Assembly: GCF_003416895.1 (NCBI RefSeq)
Contig: NZ_QVIO01000002.1
Location: 682,001-746,000 of the forward strand
DNA length: 64,000 bases
Direction: 5' to 3'
Origin: Duganella sp. BJB476
GTDB lineage: Bacteria; Pseudomonadota; Gammaproteobacteria; Burkholderiales; Burkholderiaceae_D
Shown: one piece after another, positions 1-8,112 of the stretch
Layout: each line of letters begins with the position of its first letter
Numbering within the stretch: the first letter of the stretch is position 1
Notes under the pieces: model-generated
Databases searched by the model: none
The model's input: only the letters and a program-made list of their open reading frames with translations
Told to the model about the DNA's origin: nothing
Made by a program: the position numbers and the translations under genes

Positions 1-71
1 TGTAGAATGACGGGCAGCTTGCCGCCATATCCAAATTTGATGCTACTGAAAATATCACTAAGTAAGCGCAT
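1..71 (-). CDS. Peptidase-domain ABC exporter, N-terminal fragment cut by window edge
   Basis: Only the first 23 codons are visible, starting at the ATG at position 71, 14 nt after the HlyD stop. A weak GAG-type ribosome binding site lies upstream. The peptide ends in 'GGKLPVIL', which matches the opening of C39-peptidase ABC exporters (CvaB/LagD type), where the next residues normally lead to the catalytic Cys ('QTEAAECG'). Such exporters cut the double-glycine leader of a bacteriocin and pump it out together with an HlyD-like adaptor. Both a precursor and an adaptor lie just upstream on the same strand. The assignment is an inference from this short stretch plus context; the catalytic residues are outside the window. 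Confidence 0.6.
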   Translation of the reverse strand, partial: MRLLSDIFSSIKFGYGGKLPVIL

Positions 72-85
72 GCCGGGTATCTCAA

Positions 86-1354
86 TCAAAGTTTGCCGCT
101 GAGGCTATACAGCGGTTCGAGTACCCATTCGTAGAGACGGCGCTTTTCCTGCAGGATGTCGGCCTCGAGCGTCATGCCGGCCTGCAGCGGCTGGGGACGG
201 CCGTACGCCTGAATCGTTTGCCCGGAAATCTTCACTGTGACGCGGTACAGTGGCTCGCTGCCACTCGCCGGTCCGGAAAAGCCGCTCATGCCGAACAGGT
301 CGCTGCCGGAGAGCGCGACCTTGGCCGCGTGCGCGACCGTTCCTTGCGCTTGGCCGAATTTTTGGTATGGATATGCTTGGTAGCGCATCAATACCTTGTC
401 GCCGGGACGGACAAATCCAATGGCACGGCTGGGGGCGTACAGGTAGGCCTGCATGGTCGCGCCCACCGGGACGATGCTGACCAGCGGCTTGCCGCCGTCG
501 ACCGTCTGGCCAACCTCGGCCATGACTGCCGTCGCGATGCCTGACTCCGGAGCCGTAATTTCGAGCCTGCGCTTGGCTTCGCTCTCGGTAAGTTCCTGGC
601 CTACGCTCATAATCTCCCGTTCGATCTGTGCCAACGTGTTCTGGTGGCGCAAGGGCATACTCTCCAGGTCGCTGCGCTGGCTGGCCAGGTCGCGCCTGAC
701 ACTGATACGGTCGCGTTCCAGCGATTGCAGGCGCGCACGCTGATCCAGCAAGTCCGCCTGCCGCTGCTGCAGTTGTTCCCTTGAGATGAAGCGCTGGGCC
801 TCGAGGTCGCGCATTCGTGCGACGGCTTCCTCGGCCAGCTTGACACGGCTGGCCTGGCCCTCGATCTGGCTGCCGATCTTGGCTATTTCCGAGTCCAGGC
901 CGCCGATGCGTTTCACCGTAGCATTGCGCTCGTCTTCATTCAGCCTGCGTGTTTTTTCAAGCGCATTTTTCAGCGAGTCGCGCCGTGTACTGACCTGGCT
1001 GCTGATCGTCTCCTGCACACTCCCCTGGGTATCGCTGCGCCTCTCGCTCGACAGCACATAGAGCACGTCGCCCTGTTTGATGACTTGCCCCTCGACGACA
1101 TTCTTTTTCACGACAATGCCGAACTGGGGCACGTAGATCTTGACCAAACCAAGATCGGGAACAAGTTGCCCTGTCACGGTCGAGCGTTTGGTGTAGGTCC
1201 CGAAAAACAGGAATAGCAACACGATCACTGCGCACAGGCAGGCCAGCAAACACAGAAAAGTGAAAGCAACTGGACGAATTAATACAATATCGCCGAGCCA
1301 TTTAATCTGGCGTGCGTTCAATGCTTCCGTGCGGTACAACTGTCTATTACTCAT
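86..1354 (-). CDS. HlyD-family membrane fusion protein of a bacteriocin/peptide exporter
   Basis: The 422-residue protein is a periplasmic adaptor that would link an inner-membrane ABC exporter to an outer-membrane TolC-type channel. A short cytoplasmic N-terminus is followed by one membrane segment at about residues 32-52. Then come a lipoyl/barrel-sandwich half (around 'GQVIKQGDVLYVL'), a long Gln/Arg/Leu-rich coiled coil at about 105-265, and the second lipoyl half ('ITAPESGIA'). It ends in a beta-barrel domain. This layout and length fit CvaA-like adaptors. It sits between a two-TM protein upstream and an ABC exporter start downstream, so it is probably part of a bacteriocin secretion operon. 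Confidence 0.88.
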   Translation of the reverse strand: MSNRQLYRTEALNARQIKWLGDIVLIRPVAFTFLCLLACLCAVIVLLFLFFGTYTKRSTVTGQLVPDLGLVKIYVPQFGIVVKKNVVEGQVIKQGDVLYVLSSERRSDTQGSVQETISSQVSTRRDSLKNALEKTRRLNEDERNATVKRIGGLDSEIAKIGSQIEGQASRVKLAEEAVARMRDLEAQRFISREQLQQRQADLLDQRARLQSLERDRISVRRDLASQRSDLESMPLRHQNTLAQIEREIMSVGQELTESEAKRRLEITAPESGIATAVMAEVGQTVDGGKPLVSIVPVGATMQAYLYAPSRAIGFVRPGDKVLMRYQAYPYQKFGQAQGTVAHAAKVALSGSDLFGMSGFSGPASGSEPLYRVTVKISGQTIQAYGRPQPLQAGMTLEADILQEKRRLYEWVLEPLYSLSGKL

Positions 1355-1402
1355 AAAGGAACTTGCCCTAGCCTACCAAAATAAAGCATACACGCCGCAA
1401 CA

Positions 1403-1882
1403 TTAATCAGACAGCACACCGGATGAATATCTGTGCAGCATGCGAATTATAAAAACCGGACCTTTCAGCATCAAAGTCATGTCGGACTCCGTCATGAGTA
1501 TTTCATTCTCTTCCCATTTGAGCGGCGCTGGCAATTTAGATTGAAATATAGTCTCTCCATCACTTCTTGACATAATATTGTAACCCTGCTTTTTGATTTT
1601 TTTTGCCAAAAACTCTTTCATTGCGGCGCATCTTTCCGGAGAGCCGGCCGCAATGTAAAATCTTGCTGGCAGCGTCATTCTCAGGACAACTGACGATCCG
1701 GCAAATGCGAGCAATAGAGTTATTGGCTCGGCGACAGGTTCACCAAAAAATATTAAACCTGCCTGAAAAATCAGGAAACCGATCAAAGTGGCAGCAATAT
1801 ACGACCCCAACTGTCGCATGGACTGAATTGCGAAAATTTTTAAAAACAGCGATCCTAATAATTCAATTTTTGAAATTTTCAT
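1403..1882 (-). CDS. Small two-TM membrane protein in bacteriocin operon (possible immunity protein)
   Basis: This protein of about 159 residues was not recognised as a named family. I place the start at the ATG at 1882 ('MKISKIELLG'). The open frame continues upstream to a TTG at 1948, but that extension would read through a perfect 9-bp hairpin at 1913-1934. No strong ribosome binding site supports either choice. Two hydrophobic segments lie at about residues 24-65, followed by a basic, soluble C-terminal domain of about 90 residues. It lies between the putative bacteriocin precursor and the HlyD adaptor, the usual place for an immunity or accessory gene. The immunity role is inferred from position only. 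Base composition is AT-richer than in its neighbours. Confidence 0.6.
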   Translation of the reverse strand: MKISKIELLGSLFLKIFAIQSMRQLGSYIAATLIGFLIFQAGLIFFGEPVAEPITLLLAFAGSSVVLRMTLPARFYIAAGSPERCAAMKEFLAKKIKKQGYNIMSRSDGETIFQSKLPAPLKWEENEILMTESDMTLMLKGPVFIIRMLHRYSSGVLSD

Positions 1883-1912
1883 TTTGTGAGGCGCATGCCT
1901 GGCAGTAAAGTT

Positions 1913-1934
1913 GAAAGGGGCAAACGCCCCTTTC
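1913..1934 (-). terminator. 9-bp perfect hairpin between precursor gene and downstream operon genes
   Basis: A perfect 9-bp stem (GAAAGGGGC with its complement) closes a 4-nt loop. It follows the bacteriocin precursor stop at 1999 and precedes the next gene start at 1882. On the minus strand the tail is AACTTTACTG, not a clean U-run, so it may be a leaky terminator or an RNA-end stabiliser. Either would give more precursor mRNA than exporter mRNA, a common arrangement in bacteriocin operons. Its function is inferred. Confidence 0.45.
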
Positions 1935-1998
1935 GTGCAACCCATCAAACAACAGCGATGGCTTTCACCTATACCGAAATAGTATAGTTTGCAAAGAG

Positions 1999-2238
1999 TC
2001 AGGGCGGCGGCGGATTACCGCGGCGCAGCAAGTAATATGCCAAAGCCGCGCCGGCCATCGCTCCGATTACTGCTCCGGCAGGACCGAGAAACGCTCCCGC
2101 ACCGAAGCCTTCGGCAACTCCGGCGCCGAAAGCGGCACCTGCACCCGACGCAGCACGCGACAAGCCAGCACCGACGATAACATCGGCGGCACCAGCACCT
2201 GACACTTCTCCAATTTCAGCAATACTTAATTCGTACAT
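1999..2238 (-). CDS. Bacteriocin/microcin precursor with colicin-V-like leader
   Basis: The 79-residue peptide starts at the ATG at 2238, chosen because GAGAGG lies 7 nt upstream; the ATG at 2253 would overlap that site. The leader 'MYELSIAEIGEVSGA' matches the pattern of colicin-V-type leaders, with acidic/hydrophobic residues, E-x-x-x-VSG and a small-residue cleavage pair, here Gly-Ala instead of Gly-Gly. The mature part is very rich in Gly and Ala with GxxxG-like spacing, as in pore-forming class II bacteriocins and microcins. It ends in a hydrophobic helix, an 'RR' and a tail of four prolines. HlyD and ABC exporter genes follow on the same strand. Target and activity cannot be judged from sequence. 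Confidence 0.72.
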   Translation of the reverse strand: MYELSIAEIGEVSGAGAADVIVGAGLSRAASGAGAAFGAGVAEGFGAGAFLGPAGAVIGAMAGAALAYYLLRRGNPPPP

Positions 2239-2470
2239 TGAGTGACCTCTCATATTTTTTGGTTTCGATTTAGATATTTACAGCTCGGATATATGCGACA
2301 GCTTCCAAAAAACATTAAAATTAAAGTTTCCCAGTCAGTATTTCATACCATCCGGTTACTCGCTCATCAGCGGTAAATGCTCACCTCCTCCCCGCGTTAG
2401 GCATATTGAAAGTCGCGATACGCTGCGCGACACCGTCGTCGATGGCAGCTTTTGCAAGCCCGACATTTAA
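2239..2470. other. Intergenic upstream region of the bacteriocin locus
   Basis: This 232-bp AT-rich stretch lies between the lipoprotein gene stop and the precursor start and should hold the precursor promoter. I saw no convincing spaced -35/-10 pair. Short open frames here, including a 36-codon one from 2465, lack a ribosome binding site and were not called. Confidence 0.4.
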
Positions 2471-3313
2471 TTATTTTTTCACGGCCTCCGCCTGGCTGTA
2501 TTTGCGGAACTGTTCGCGCATATGGCGCAGCTTGGCGGCCACGCTGGCGTCCTGCATCGCATACAGGTCCAGCCGCGCGGCGTAATCTGGCGTCATCATC
2601 CAGCCAAAGATTTCGGCCTTGTCCTCTTCCTGGCCGTAGCTGGAATACAGGCTGACCACGCCGGGCTTGGCGTGGCCGACGTCCTGCAGGTTCTTGCCGT
2701 AAAACGTGGCGCCGCCCTTGCCGTAGGTGAGCCCGGCCGGATTGAGCGCCAGCCACGCCGGATCGGCATGGTAGTAGTCGTTGTGTTCGCGGTAGTCGAT
2801 GAAGTGGTAGAACTCGTGATGCACGCGCATCTCCATGCCGGCCGGGCACAGCTTGGCGCTGTTGTCGGCGTAGGCCACGCTGTCGACCTCGGCCATCGGC
2901 ATCGCCAGCCGGCGCTGGCCAGCCACCGCCAGCTCCTTCACCAGCACGATGTTGTGCAGGCGGACATTGGCGAAGAACGAGGCCGGATAACGCTCCAGCC
3001 CAGGGAGCACCACACTCAGCAGACGATGCAGGCGTACCCGATCCGGCTCGCTGTCGGTGAAGGCTTCGGCGGTCGCGCCTTCGCTGTTCAGCTCCCACTG
3101 CGCGCTCAGGTTCAGCGCGGCCAGGCGGCGCGCGGCGGTCTCGCGCAGTTGCGCCAGCGTGGCATCGGCCGGCGCCACGCTCGGGTATTGCAAGTCCCAA
3201 TGGCATTCGACGCGCAAGGCATCATTGTTGTGATCGATTGGCGCGACGGTGCCGCAGGCCGACAGCAGCAGCGCACTCAGCGCAAGAAGAATTCTGGACA
3301 TGAAAAAACTCAT
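2471..3313 (-). CDS. Putative lipoprotein zinc peptidase (HExxH motif)
   Basis: The 280-residue protein begins with a lipoprotein signal peptide whose lipobox is 'LSAC', so it should be anchored in a membrane, probably the outer one. ATGs at 3313 and 3301 both keep the signal peptide; neither has a strong ribosome binding site, and 3301 has a weak GAG. The sequence 'MRVHHEFYHFIDY' contains HEFYH, an HExxH zinc-peptidase signature. A downstream acidic patch, 'EEDKAEIFGWMM', could supply the third ligand. It follows the TonB receptor with a 36-bp gap and is probably co-transcribed. I do not recognise a named family; the peptidase role rests on the motif only. Confidence 0.7.
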   Translation of the reverse strand: MSFFMSRILLALSALLLSACGTVAPIDHNNDALRVECHWDLQYPSVAPADATLAQLRETAARRLAALNLSAQWELNSEGATAEAFTDSEPDRVRLHRLLSVVLPGLERYPASFFANVRLHNIVLVKELAVAGQRRLAMPMAEVDSVAYADNSAKLCPAGMEMRVHHEFYHFIDYREHNDYYHADPAWLALNPAGLTYGKGGATFYGKNLQDVGHAKPGVVSLYSSYGQEEDKAEIFGWMMTPDYAARLDLYAMQDASVAAKLRHMREQFRKYSQAEAVKK

Positions 3314-3349
3314 AAAGCGGCGCCGGCACTGGGCCGGCGCCTGGGTTGC

Positions 3350-6037
3350 TTACTTGAACTTGTAGTTGGCGGTCAGCTGCACGTAGCGGCCGAGCTGGCT
3401 GTGGTAGGCGGTGCCGTAGCCCTGCAGGTAGGCCAGCTGGCTGGCGTCCATCGGCGCCTCCTTGTTGGCCAGGTTCTGCACCGACAGCGACAGCTCCAGG
3501 TTGCGGAATCCCTTGTAACTGACATAGGCGCTGGCCGTCAGCCACGAGTGGACGTCGCACAGCTGCGGGTTCGCCGCCTCGAACGAGCAGGCCACCTCCG
3601 GCGAACTCTTGACCGAGTAGCCGCCCACGTAGCTCCAGTTGAGGCTGGCGTCCCACGGGCCGCGATCCCAGGCCACGCCGGCGCGGCCGCGGTTCTTCGG
3701 CTGCCCGTAGTAGCCGACGTAGTCGACCGGATCGTTGCCCGGCACATCGGTGCTCATGTAGCTGTTCATGCGGTTGTAGCTGGCGGTCAGCGAGACGCGG
3801 CCCCAGTCGCCCACGGTGAAGCTGCCGCGCGCGTCCACGTCCACGCCGCGCGTCTCGGTGGCGGACAGGTTGGCGGTGATCAGGCTCAGGTGGTCGAGCT
3901 TGCCGCTGACCGGATTGCGCACGATGCGGTCCGCATACTGCGCCTCATGCTCCAGCAGGTAGCTGGCGCGGATGGTGGACAGCTCGTCGCGCCGCTTGAT
4001 GTTGTACGCGTCGACCGACAGCGACCAACCCGGCACCGGCTCGGCCACGAAGCCCACCGTCAGGCTCTTGGATTTCTCCGCCTTGATGTCGGGATTGGCC
4101 CCGGTGGTGAAGGCCACGTAGCGTTCGCAGTCGTCGTTACCGGCGGCGAACACCGGGCAGCGCTTGGGATCGAGGATCTTGGTGTAGCCGTTGGTGTTCC
4201 CGGCGTGCAGCTCCGGCAGCGACGGCGCGCGGAAGCCCTCGGCATAGGTGCTGCGCAAGGCCAGCTGCGGCAGCGGGCTCCATTTGACGCCGGCCTTGGG
4301 CGTGAAGGCCGAGCCGAAGTCGCTGTAGCGGTCGGTTCGCGCGGCCAGGCTCAGCTCGACCGACTTGTGTACCGGCGCCGACAATTCGCCATATGCGGCG
4401 GTCACGCTGCGCGAGCCGTTGGAGCCGGTCATGCTGATCAACTGGATCGAGCCGTCGGTGAACAGCGGGTCTGGCGTGGCGTCGAATTTCTCGCGGCGGT
4501 ACTCTGTGCCGATCGCGATCGACAGCGGCCCGCCCGGCAGCGTGAACAACTCGCGGTTGCCATGCACGTCAACGCTGCTGGTGCTGGTGTCGGCGTGGTT
4601 GTTCAGCTGCGGATACAGGCGCGCCATCAGCGCCGGATCGTTGCCGCCAGGGTTGTGCAGCTGGAAGCTGTTGCGCACCAGGCCGTCCGCGTCGAGCACG
4701 TCGTTGATCAGCACCTTGTCCTGGATGTAGCCGCGATAACGCGTGTCGACCAGCGAGCGCGAGAACATCGCCGCCGCCTCCAGGTCCCACTTGCCCAGCG
4801 TGCCGCGCGCGCCCAGGGTGGCGCGCATATTGCGGCTCTCGCTGCTGATGGTGGTCGGCACGTCGTTGAAGACGTAGCGCACGCCCACCGTCTGGCCCCA
4901 TTTGTTCTGCGGATGGCCGGCCGGCAGCAGCAGGTAGCTGATGGTGGTGCCCGGCGCGTTGCCGTACAGGCCGTGCTTGTCGAGCAGGTCGTTGGTGTAG
5001 GCGCCGTAGGAATTGGTGGCGTAGCTGTACATGCTGGACGCCTGGCGGCTGCGGCTGAGCGCGGCGTCGCCGAACATTTCCCAGCCCTGCCCCAGGTCGT
5101 AGGTCAGCGCGCTGTAGACGTTGTCGCGCTGGCTCTTCGATTGCAGCGTGACGGCGCTGGTGTTGTCGTTGACGCAGCGGCCGTTCAGCGGCGAGCTGGC
5201 GTCCACCAGCGCCGGGCAGTCGCCCAGGATGCCGAGGAAAGTGCCGCCGTTGGTGCCGGACGCGGTGTAGACGTTGCTGGAGAACGAGGAGCGGCGGTCG
5301 GCCAGGCCGAAGCGGCGGAAGTCGGCGTCCTTGGTGCGCGGACGGGCGTTGACCAGCACCGGGCTGGTGTCGCGGTGGGACAGGCTGAGCAGCCAGTTGT
5401 AGCCGTCCTGCGCCAGCGTGCCCTTGCCGTAGGTCAGGCCGATGTCGCCGGTGTTGCCGTCGTGGTAGGCCGAGGTGCCGCCGGAAACCTTGAGCGCCAG
5501 GCCCTCGTAGTTCTTGCGCAGGATGATGTTGATGACGCCGCCGATGGCGTCGGCGCCGTAGATCGCCGAGGCGCCGTCCAGCAGCACCTCGATGCGCTCG
5601 ACGGCGTCGACCGGGATCGAATTGGTGTCGACAAACGAGGCCGAGCCGAAGCCGAACGGCGCCACGCGGCGGCCGTTGATCAGGGTCAGCGTGGCGCCCG
5701 CGCCCAGGCCGCGCAGCGAGATGCCGGCCGAGCCGAAGGCCTGGCCCGGCGTGCCCTCGGCGGTGTAGCCGCCGGTATTGCCGGCCGGCAGATCGCGCAA
5801 CACGTCGGTGATGGTGGCCGCGCCGGAACGGGCGATCTGCTCGGCCGTGATAACCTGCACGGCGGACGCGGTCTCGGCGTCGACACGCTTGATGCGCGAA
5901 CCGGTGATTTCCACGCGCGGCGGCGCGGCGGTGCTGGCGGTGCTGGCTTCGGCGCTGGTCTGGGCGGCGGCGGTCAGGGGAACCGCGCCGGCGCACAACA
6001 GCGCGACGGCACGAACGATAGGGCGAATAGGCGACAT
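3350..6037 (-). CDS. TonB-dependent outer membrane receptor
   Basis: The 895-residue protein has a signal peptide of about 25 residues ending in 'AAAQ'. A plug domain at about 40-155 opens with 'VEITGSRIKR' and contains 'VEVLLDGASAIYGADAIGG'-type plug motifs. A beta-barrel follows and ends in an aromatic, charged strand ('LTANYKFK'). Such receptors import bulky ligands using TonB energy; the substrate cannot be read from the sequence. The HExxH lipoprotein downstream suggests a linked uptake and cleavage role. The start at 6037 has GGAG at a proper distance. That ribosome binding site lies inside an inverted repeat at 6041-6091, which suggests translational control. Confidence 0.93.
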   Translation of the reverse strand: MSPIRPIVRAVALLCAGAVPLTAAAQTSAEASTASTAAPPRVEITGSRIKRVDAETASAVQVITAEQIARSGAATITDVLRDLPAGNTGGYTAEGTPGQAFGSAGISLRGLGAGATLTLINGRRVAPFGFGSASFVDTNSIPVDAVERIEVLLDGASAIYGADAIGGVINIILRKNYEGLALKVSGGTSAYHDGNTGDIGLTYGKGTLAQDGYNWLLSLSHRDTSPVLVNARPRTKDADFRRFGLADRRSSFSSNVYTASGTNGGTFLGILGDCPALVDASSPLNGRCVNDNTSAVTLQSKSQRDNVYSALTYDLGQGWEMFGDAALSRSRQASSMYSYATNSYGAYTNDLLDKHGLYGNAPGTTISYLLLPAGHPQNKWGQTVGVRYVFNDVPTTISSESRNMRATLGARGTLGKWDLEAAAMFSRSLVDTRYRGYIQDKVLINDVLDADGLVRNSFQLHNPGGNDPALMARLYPQLNNHADTSTSSVDVHGNRELFTLPGGPLSIAIGTEYRREKFDATPDPLFTDGSIQLISMTGSNGSRSVTAAYGELSAPVHKSVELSLAARTDRYSDFGSAFTPKAGVKWSPLPQLALRSTYAEGFRAPSLPELHAGNTNGYTKILDPKRCPVFAAGNDDCERYVAFTTGANPDIKAEKSKSLTVGFVAEPVPGWSLSVDAYNIKRRDELSTIRASYLLEHEAQYADRIVRNPVSGKLDHLSLITANLSATETRGVDVDARGSFTVGDWGRVSLTASYNRMNSYMSTDVPGNDPVDYVGYYGQPKNRGRAGVAWDRGPWDASLNWSYVGGYSVKSSPEVACSFEAANPQLCDVHSWLTASAYVSYKGFRNLELSLSVQNLANKEAPMDASQLAYLQGYGTAYHSQLGRYVQLTANYKFK

Positions 6038-6040
6038 GTG

Positions 6041-6091
6041 ACACTCCGTGGTATGACAGTTTGGTGAAATACTGCAACTGTCACGGAGTGT
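6041..6091 (-). promoter_or_regulatory. Inverted repeat that would sequester the TonB receptor's ribosome binding site
   Basis: On the minus-strand mRNA, a continuous 16-nt arm (6091 to 6076) can pair with two blocks of 7 and 9 nt (6061-6055 and 6049-6041). The pairing leaves a 5-nt bulge and a 14-nt loop. The downstream block contains the GGAGTG used as ribosome binding site, ending 3 nt before the ATG at 6037. All 16 pairs are Watson-Crick. The hairpin should block ribosome entry until it is melted or bound. Alternatively, the repeat could be a DNA operator. Confidence 0.6.
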
Positions 6092-6205
6092 GTTTTGTCG
6101 CCGCGCTCAGGTCACGGACAGGACTGCTGTTTTGGTACTTTCCTGCTTGCATTCCCATGCCGCAGTGCAAACTGTGGGGCGCTGACCACGGCAGCGCCGG
6201 GGATG

Positions 6206-7840
6206 CTAACGCACCGCGCTGCTCAGTGCCGGCCACTTGGCCGCGCGCGACGAGCGGGCCGCCGGCGGGCCGCCGCGCGCCCCATCCTTGAGCCGGAACA
6301 CGCTCACCAGCTGCGACAGCGTGGCGGCCTGGTCCTGCAAGCCCTGCGAAGCCGACGCGGCCTGCTGCACCAGTTCGGCGTTCTGCTGGGTCACCGTGTC
6401 CATCTGCGAAATGGCCTGGTTGACCTGCTCGATGCCGGCGCTCTGCTCACGGCTGGCATGGGTGATCTCCGCCATCACGCCGGCCATGCTCTGCACGCTC
6501 TCCAGCACCTCGTTCATGGTCGCGCCGGCCTGGGCCACCAGCTTGCTGCCGATGTCCACCTGCCCGACCGATTCGCCGATCAAGTCCTTGATCTCCTTGG
6601 CCGACGCGGCGGAGCGTTGGGCCAGGTTGCGCACCTCGGTCGCCACCACCGCGAAGCCACGGCCCTGCTCGCCCGCGCGGGCCGCCTCCACCGCCGCGTT
6701 CAGGGCCAGGATATTGGTCTGGAACGCAATGCCGTCGATGACGGCGATGATGTCGGCGATCTTGCGCGACGAGGTGTTGATCGCGCCCATCGTATCGACC
6801 ACCTGCGCCACCACCGCACTGCCCTTCTGCGCCACGCTGGCCGCCACAGTGGCCAGCTGGTTGGCCTGGGCCGAGTTGTCGGCGTTGTGGCGCACGGTCG
6901 AGGTCAGTTCCTCCATCGAGGCGGCGGTTTCCTCCAGCGAACTGGCTTGCTGCTCGGTGCGCGAGGACAGGTCCAGGTTGCCGGCGGCGATCTGGCCGGA
7001 GGCGCTGGCGATCACGCCGGTCGCGCCGCGCACTTCGCCGACGATCTTCTCCAGGTTGTCGCGCATGGTGCGCATGCCGAACAGCAGGCTGCTGGTGTCG
7101 CCGGCGCGAGTCTCGACCGTCACACCCAGGTCGCCGGCGGCGATCTGGCGGACGATGTCGGTCGCATAGTCGGGCTCGCCACCCAGGCTGCGCGTCAGCC
7201 AGCGCGTGATCAGCAGCGCGCCGGTGGCGCCGAACACCACACTGCCGGCCACCAGCGCCAGGATCCACAGCCGCGAGGAAGCGTAGCGGAGGTCGCCGTC
7301 GACCGCCTCCTGCTTGCCGCCGTCGGTGTAGAACTCGACCAGCTGGTCGACCTGGCCGCGCAGGGCCACGATCAGCTTGTTCGATTCGCCGCGGATCAGC
7401 GCCTTGGCCTGGTCGTCGTTGTTGACGCGGGCGGCGGCGCGGATCTTGGCGTCCTCCTCCATGTAGCGCGCCCACAGGTCGACGAACTTGGCGTACATGG
7501 CCTTTTCCTCGGCGGTACTGGCCAACACCACGTAATCGTCCTGCATTTTCTTCAGGTCGACCAGGTCCTTGGCGATCACCTGGTCATATTTATCCATATC
7601 CGCCGCGGCGGACGAAATGATGTACTGCAGCTCACGGGTGCGGATGCGGGCGATCTGCGACTTGATGTCTTCGATCACCCGGATGCTGGGCATCCAGTGC
7701 GTCGAAAACCGCTTGGACGTATTATTAACCTGGGATAGCTCCCAGACGGAAAATACCCCCACCAGCACGGTCAAAGCCAATACCAGGGAGAATGCCAGCC
7801 CTAGTTTTTGCGCCAAACGTAGAGAATTAAACCATTTCAT
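6206..7840 (-). CDS. Methyl-accepting chemotaxis protein
   Basis: The 544-residue receptor has a first membrane segment at about residues 10-32. A periplasmic four-helix-bundle (4HB/Tar-like) sensor spans about 35-190, a second membrane segment lies near 192-212, and a HAMP domain follows at about 213-265. The cytoplasmic signalling helix has the conserved hairpin tip '[11 protein letters not shown]', with the upstream stretch '[20 protein letters not shown]' typical of all MCPs. It relays ligand or energy state to CheA/CheW. No che genes are adjacent, so it is an orphan receptor; its ligand is unknown. No CheR-docking pentapeptide is seen at the C-terminus. Confidence 0.95.
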   Translation of the reverse strand: MKWFNSLRLAQKLGLAFSLVLALTVLVGVFSVWELSQVNNTSKRFSTHWMPSIRVIEDIKSQIARIRTRELQYIISSAAADMDKYDQVIAKDLVDLKKMQDDYVVLASTAEEKAMYAKFVDLWARYMEEDAKIRAAARVNNDDQAKALIRGESNKLIVALRGQVDQLVEFYTDGGKQEAVDGDLRYASSRLWILALVAGSVVFGATGALLITRWLTRSLGGEPDYATDIVRQIAAGDLGVTVETRAGDTSSLLFGMRTMRDNLEKIVGEVRGATGVIASASGQIAAGNLDLSSRTEQQASSLEETAASMEELTSTVRHNADNSAQANQLATVAASVAQKGSAVVAQVVDTMGAINTSSRKIADIIAVIDGIAFQTNILALNAAVEAARAGEQGRGFAVVATEVRNLAQRSAASAKEIKDLIGESVGQVDIGSKLVAQAGATMNEVLESVQSMAGVMAEITHASREQSAGIEQVNQAISQMDTVTQQNAELVQQAASASQGLQDQAATLSQLVSVFRLKDGARGGPPAARSSRAAKWPALSSAVR

Positions 7841-8112
7841 TATGCTAGTCCTTCAACGTTTAATTTGATAGTAACTTCCGCAAATCGGCGTGTGGCAGCT
7901 TCAAATCATAACGCATCGTGAGCCCGGCAAGCAGCAGGCTTTTCCGCACTGTTGACGATTCGCAACACCTTGTTTTCAAAGCATTTTCATAATGACAAAG
8001 ACGGAAATTATAGTTTCCGACGCTCATTAAAAACAACAGATGAAGCCGTCGCCCGGCATTAGAATATCCCACTCCCCCGCCGCCCTCCAGGTCTTAGACA
8101 AAAGGAATTATT

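Noticed and set aside
2522..6067. 1181-codon plus-strand open frame
   Set aside because: It is antisense to the lipoprotein and TonB receptor genes. Its composition (Arg/Gln/Val/Ala-rich) is a GC-skew shadow, and no domain is visible.
6178..6198. Hairpin GGCGCTG/CAGCGCC as terminator of the chemotaxis gene
   Set aside because: There is no T-run on the minus strand after the stem.
7860..8072. 70-codon minus-strand ORF between chemotaxis receptor and dioxygenase
   Set aside because: No recognisable protein features, and it occupies the shared promoter region of two divergent genes.
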